From: CAZWTD01 sp964637345
GTDB lineage: Bacteria; Patescibacteriota; Patescibacteriia; HK-STAS-PATE-3
Assembly: GCA_964637345.1 (NCBI GenBank)
Contig: CAZWTD010000019.1
Span: forward strand, 1-22,218
Length of the DNA: 22,218 nucleotides
Direction: 5' to 3'
Part shown: positions 19,089 through 22,218 of the stretch, one piece after another
Numbering within the stretch: the first letter of the stretch is position 1
Layout of the letters: every line of letters starts with the position of its first letter
Program-made: the position numbers and the translations under genes
Notes under the pieces: generated by a model
What the model saw: only the letters and a program-made list of their open reading frames with translations
Database searches by the model: none
What the model was told of the DNA's origin: nothing

Positions 19089-19865
19089 GCGAGGCATGTT
19101 CCCGTCCACCCAAATGCTATTGAGTACTTCCGCGACGGGGGATCGGATGCGGTTTTGCTTTGCCACGGTTTTGCCGGGTCACCGTTTGATCTTCGGGAGA
19201 TCGCTGATCGTTTGGCTGACGCTGGTGCTCGTGTGTGTGTGGCGAGGTTGGCTGGGCATGGAACTTCGCCGGAGGATTTAGCCGAGCGCACTGTGCAGGA
19301 TTGGCGCAAGTCGCTTGATCAAGCCTTAGATCGGCTTGGTACGGTTCGAAGCGTGCTCTTCGTTGGTAATTCCTTTGGCGGCAATCTCTTAGTTGACCTT
19401 TCGCTCCGGCGGGCTATCCCGCTGAGTGGAATTGTGTTACTTTCAACGCCTGTTTTTACTCCGGGGGAAAGCTGGAAGCGATTTCTTTTGCCGCTGGTTC
19501 TCCCGTGGAAGTTTTCCGTGAAAAAATCATGGGTGAAGCAAGAAGGACGAGACCATTATCTTGACAAAGGTTCTTACCTTGAAATTCCCCTCCGGGCGTA
19601 TCGAGAGTTTTTGTCTTTTCTTCGCTCAGAAAGCCGCCGGCAGTTTGCTCGGATTACCGCCCCGATTCTTCTTTTGTATTCAAAGCATGATGTTGTGATA
19701 AAACCAAAAAGCGCTGAGTATATTTTTCACTCAGTTCAGTCCTCTGATCGAGAACTCGTTTGGGTTGATGACACCTACCATTCGCCTTTGAATTCGAAGA
19801 AAAAAGAAGAGCTTTTTCAAAAGATTCTTTTCTTTTACCGACGACAGCGCGACACTTGGAATTAG
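19080..19865 (+). CDS. Alpha/beta hydrolase (carboxylesterase / monoacylglycerol lipase-like)
   Basis: The 261-aa product has an alpha/beta-hydrolase fold. It shows the oxyanion-loop motif LLCHGFAGSPFDLREIADRL, the nucleophile elbow VGNSFGGN with S98, the acid YSKHDVVI with D204, and the histidine DDTYHSPLN with H234. The order, spacing and length match the small cytoplasmic carboxylesterases of the Est30 type. There is no signal peptide. Substrates are probably short or medium-chain acyl esters or monoacylglycerols, not determined by sequence. The ATG at 19080 overlaps the divergent tRNA-Thr promoter; no good Shine-Dalgarno is present. Confidence 0.88.
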   Translation: MRQARHVPVHPNAIEYFRDGGSDAVLLCHGFAGSPFDLREIADRLADAGARVCVARLAGHGTSPEDLAERTVQDWRKSLDQALDRLGTVRSVLFVGNSFGGNLLVDLSLRRAIPLSGIVLLSTPVFTPGESWKRFLLPLVLPWKFSVKKSWVKQEGRDHYLDKGSYLEIPLRAYREFLSFLRSESRRQFARITAPILLLYSKHDVVIKPKSAEYIFHSVQSSDRELVWVDDTYHSPLNSKKKEELFQKILFFYRRQRDTWN

Positions 19866-19919
19866 GGCAATCCTATGATAGGGTAATAGGGCTCGGACCA
19901 TAGGACGAAAGGCATTTCT

Positions 19920-19995
19920 GCGGGAATAGCTCAGTTGGTAGAGCACTTGCTTCCCAAGCAAGGGGTCGCGGGTTCGAGTCCCGTTTCCCGCTCCA
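19920..19995 (+). tRNA. tRNA-Gly (anticodon CCC)
   Basis: Acceptor GCGGGAA pairs with TTCCCGC. D-arm TAGCTCAGTTGGTAGAGCA, anticodon stem CTTGC/GCAAG with loop TTCCCAA (anticodon CCC), and T-arm CGGGTTCGAGTCCCG are all present. Discriminator U, with 3' CCA encoded at 19993-19995. Confidence 0.97.
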
Positions 19996-20043
19996 GCCCC
20001 TAGAAGGACTGGGCTGGAGCTAGGCTCGCTCGCCGAAGGCGAG
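19991..20043 (+). other. Tandem hairpins after tRNA-Gly, possible terminator or processing element
   Basis: CTCCAGCCC (19991-19999) pairs with GGGCTGGAG (20011-20019). The stem begins inside the tRNA and includes its 3' CTCCA. A second hairpin CTCGCC/GGCGAG with loop GAA follows at 20029-20043. There is no U-tract, so termination is uncertain. Nothing else is recognised between here and the start codon at 20110. Confidence 0.45.
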
Positions 20044-20109
20044 ACGGCCCACTCCGGTTCGACCGCTCATAAGGTCTTAGCTTAAATAATCGATGCCGCC
20101 GAATACACG

Positions 20110-21660
20110 ATGATTATGAGAAAAGCTGTACACATTCGATTCACACTCTCCGCGTTCTTACTCGCCGTCGTATTGCTCGCAATGCGTCCAACATCAGTCC
20201 ACGCCGTAGCCGAGCGGGAGGATTGGATGCAGATACGAATGAGTCAAGAAGCGATTCAGCGAGGGTACACACTTGCGACCCCGAGTGGTTCGCTGGTTTT
20301 AGGATTATTTCCGAATATCACCGATCGCCCGGCGAGGGTAACCCTAGTAAAAAATTCCCCTGAGATTTCTGAGGTCCCGGCCGGCTGGAAACTCGTGAGC
20401 GATGTCTATGAATATGATATTAAGACGAAGCCGGTTCAAATACTCAACCGAGAAGCTATTCTCGTTTTGAAATATTCGTCGGCAAGCAACGCGCGTCGGA
20501 TGATACGGTATTGGGATTCGATTCATCGAATCTGGGTTCCACTTCGGTCCGTTGACCTTGGAGACCAGCAAGCTATTCGGGCGTTTTCTCGGCTGCCGTA
20601 TTCAAAGATCGCCGTTTTTGAGGAAAGTACGACTTTTGAGGGAATTGCAACGTGGTATCGTGCACCTAATCGGACAATGAGCGCTTCGACGAACAATTAT
20701 TCGATTGGTTCTCAGGTGCGGGTAACGAATACCGAAACCGGAAAGAGCATTGTTGTTGAAGTATATTCTACCTGGGCGGGGAGCGAAGGTCGGGTGATTG
20801 ATTTGACGCGTGACGCGTTTGCAGCTCTTGGTCGAGTTGGCGCTGGAACAATGCGCGTTCGGACCGAGCTTGTTCGACCGACGCCAGACGCAGCGGTGAC
20901 GACAGCGGCGCCGGCGATTACCGCCGCCTCGGCGATTGTTGTGGATGCAAGCCAAGATCGAATGCTTTGGGAGAAAAATCTCCACCAGCGGCCGATTGCC
21001 AGCTTAACAAAACTTATGACCGCGCTCGTTGTGCTCGACACGCAACCCGATTTTCGCCGGGAGCTAGAATATATTGCTGATGACAATACGACGACCGAAG
21101 GCAGTTTTATTGAGCTCTACCCGGGAGATACGTTGGCATTCGATGAAGCGCTCAAGGCGACGTTAATAGCTTCCGCGAACAATGCCGCAAAGCTCCTCTC
21201 GCGAACGAGCGTGTCCTCAAAAGCTGAATTTGTGAGACGGATGAATGAGAAAGCGAAGTCTTTGAAAATGCACTTTACCCGATTTGTCGAGCCGACTGGT
21301 CTTGATAGCGGGAACGTTTCTACGCCGGGAGACATTGCGAAACTGCTCGAAGCAGCGATGAAGCATCCGGAAATCCGACGGCTCACCATGATGACCGAAG
21401 ACGCGATTAGTGCAAATACCTTTGGCCCGAAATCTGAAAGGATTATTCGGTATGGAAATACGAACAAGCTGATCGGGGCTTTACCGGGCTTAGTAGGAGG
21501 GAAGACTGGTTACCTGGGCTACGGGAACGCGACCTTCGCGTTAAAGTTTGTAAACGGATCACGCTCTCGTATTATTGTGATTCTCGGAAGTACAAATGGA
21601 ACGACCCGGAATGATGACATGATGAAGCTCGCTCGTTGGGCGCTCGCTCAGGCTTTTTAG
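20110..21660 (+). CDS. Secreted RlpA-like barrel fused to D-Ala-D-Ala carboxypeptidase (peptidase S11)
   Basis: The 516-aa product has a signal peptide or N-terminal anchor (about residues 1-33, ending SVHA), a beta-rich region of unknown type (about 35-175), an RlpA-like double-psi beta-barrel domain (178-255: GIATWYRAP, VRVTNTETGKSIVVEV, GRVIDLTRDAFAALGRV), and a serine DD-carboxypeptidase domain (about 266-516). The penicillin-binding motifs are complete: S298-L-T-K301, S355-A-N357, K465-T-G467. It would trim pentapeptide stems of peptidoglycan outside the membrane. In the barrel the usual DRGP catalytic segment reads STWAG, so lytic transglycosylase activity is probably lost and the domain may only bind glycan. 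An in-frame ATG at 20116 is an alternative start. Confidence 0.9.
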   Translation: MIMRKAVHIRFTLSAFLLAVVLLAMRPTSVHAVAEREDWMQIRMSQEAIQRGYTLATPSGSLVLGLFPNITDRPARVTLVKNSPEISEVPAGWKLVSDVYEYDIKTKPVQILNREAILVLKYSSASNARRMIRYWDSIHRIWVPLRSVDLGDQQAIRAFSRLPYSKIAVFEESTTFEGIATWYRAPNRTMSASTNNYSIGSQVRVTNTETGKSIVVEVYSTWAGSEGRVIDLTRDAFAALGRVGAGTMRVRTELVRPTPDAAVTTAAPAITAASAIVVDASQDRMLWEKNLHQRPIASLTKLMTALVVLDTQPDFRRELEYIADDNTTTEGSFIELYPGDTLAFDEALKATLIASANNAAKLLSRTSVSSKAEFVRRMNEKAKSLKMHFTRFVEPTGLDSGNVSTPGDIAKLLEAAMKHPEIRRLTMMTEDAISANTFGPKSERIIRYGNTNKLIGALPGLVGGKTGYLGYGNATFALKFVNGSRSRIIVILGSTNGTTRNDDMMKLARWALAQAF

Positions 21661-21689
21661 TTCTCGAATAAACAAAGCGTGTAGGGTTT

Positions 21690-22218
21690 ATGATTCGGCT
21701 TGAAAACGTCACAAAACGTTATCCTAACTCAACCGTAGCGCTCGAGAGCGTCTCGCTCCACATTCCTCCCGGAGAGTTTGTTTCTATCGTAGGTCAATCC
21801 GGTTCAGGGAAAACGACGCTCGTAAAACTCATTCTCGCTGAGCTCCACCCTACGAAAGGGCGGGTACGTATTGGGGGGTGGGATATTACGCATATAAAAC
21901 ATAGCGAAGTGCCCTTGCTTCGACGCCAAATCGGAGTAATTTTCCAGGACTTTAAACTTCTTCCGCGGAAAACGCTCTTCGAGAATGTTGCCTTCGCGCT
22001 CGAGGTATCCGGAACCCCAACGAAGAAAATAGAAGCAATGGTTCCGCAAGTGTTTAAGATTGTCGGCCTTGAGGGGAAGATGAACCGCTATCCTCGCGAG
22101 GTTTCCGGTGGGGAGCAGCAACGGACCGCGATTGCTCGTGCCCTTGTTCATCGACCGAAGATTCTCGTTGCTGATGAACCGACGGGAAATCTCGACTCGA
22201 TTAATGCTCAGGAAATTA
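21690..22218 (+). CDS. ftsE: Cell-division ATP-binding protein FtsE, 3' end cut by window
   Basis: An open frame starting with ATG at 21690 runs without a stop to the window edge (176 codons; a full FtsE is about 220-230). It contains Walker A GQSGSGKT, the Q-loop in VIFQDFKLLPRKTLFENVAFAL (the FQDFKLL form is typical of FtsE), the ABC signature VSGGEQQR and Walker B ILVADEPTGNLD. FtsE is the ATPase of the FtsEX complex that activates peptidoglycan hydrolases at the septum; ftsX probably lies just beyond the window. The spacing of 29 nt from the carboxypeptidase gene fits a shared envelope/division unit. GTAGGG just upstream is a weak Shine-Dalgarno. Confidence 0.95.
   Translation, partial: MIRLENVTKRYPNSTVALESVSLHIPPGEFVSIVGQSGSGKTTLVKLILAELHPTKGRVRIGGWDITHIKHSEVPLLRRQIGVIFQDFKLLPRKTLFENVAFALEVSGTPTKKIEAMVPQVFKIVGLEGKMNRYPREVSGGEQQRTAIARALVHRPKILVADEPTGNLDSINAQEI

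Noticed and set aside
19856..19889. Promoter for tRNA-Gly (TTGGAA with TATGAT or TAATAG)
   Set aside because: Spacing between the possible hexamers is 12 or 22 nt, not 16-18, so no confident promoter can be drawn.
1..22218. CRISPR array, restriction-modification or phage-defence operon
   Set aside because: No regularly spaced direct repeats, Cas, methyltransferase or nuclease-defence genes were seen; the only mobile-element signal is the integron tail.

Overview
The window most likely comes from a member of the Candidate Phyla Radiation (Patescibacteria, Parcubacteria-like). This is inferred from gene content: a DUF4012 protein embedded in a glycosyltransferase operon, a heliorhodopsin, membrane-anchored foldase and DivIC-like proteins with Asn/Thr/Ser-rich tails, many starts without a visible Shine-Dalgarno, and RNase P RNA, LepA, MurJ and FtsE in a compact layout. 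TGA is used as a stop (545-547), so the Gracilibacteria/Absconditabacteria code is not in use.

1-1149: the tail of an integron gene-cassette array. Two cassettes (an AT-rich TPR protein and an unknown 120-aa protein) are each followed by an attC-like site (560-667 and 1097-1149). The first 9 bases of cassette 2 (GTTAAGTGA, 661-669) are the exact reverse complement of the R'' end of its own attC (1095-1103), as expected if the cassette once existed as a closed circle. No integrase gene is in the window; it would lie to the left.

1162-4590: a reverse-strand membrane protein and a forward five-gene cluster (4-TM protein, LiaF-like protein, cupin, single-EamA transporter, anchored unknown protein). 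Both are driven from a divergent promoter pair whose -35 boxes overlap. The forward transcript appears leaderless.

4550-6341: a candidate structured ncRNA (reverse) and a heliorhodopsin-DUF378 operon (forward) leave a second divergent promoter pair with the same overlapping -35 design. A terminator and then a pyrimidine-dimer DNA glycosylase gene follow, so a light-associated membrane protein sits next to a UV-damage repair enzyme.

6355-16681: a promoter, rnpB, and 17 nt later a tightly packed operon: polyprenyl-phosphate sugar-phosphate transferase, GT4, Wzz-like protein, GT4, DUF4012 protein, MurJ, LepA. The first five genes would build and present a surface polysaccharide, MurJ flips lipid II, and LepA is a ribosomal GTPase.

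16678-22218: a tiny reverse-strand membrane peptide ORF, a PH-domain protein, a DivIC/FtsB-like protein, a PpiC-type foldase with unusual strand order, tRNA-Thr(CGU) (reverse), an alpha/beta hydrolase, tRNA-Gly(CCC), a secreted protein combining an RlpA-like barrel with a D-Ala-D-Ala carboxypeptidase, and the start of ftsE, cut by the window end. This is largely a cell-envelope and division neighbourhood.
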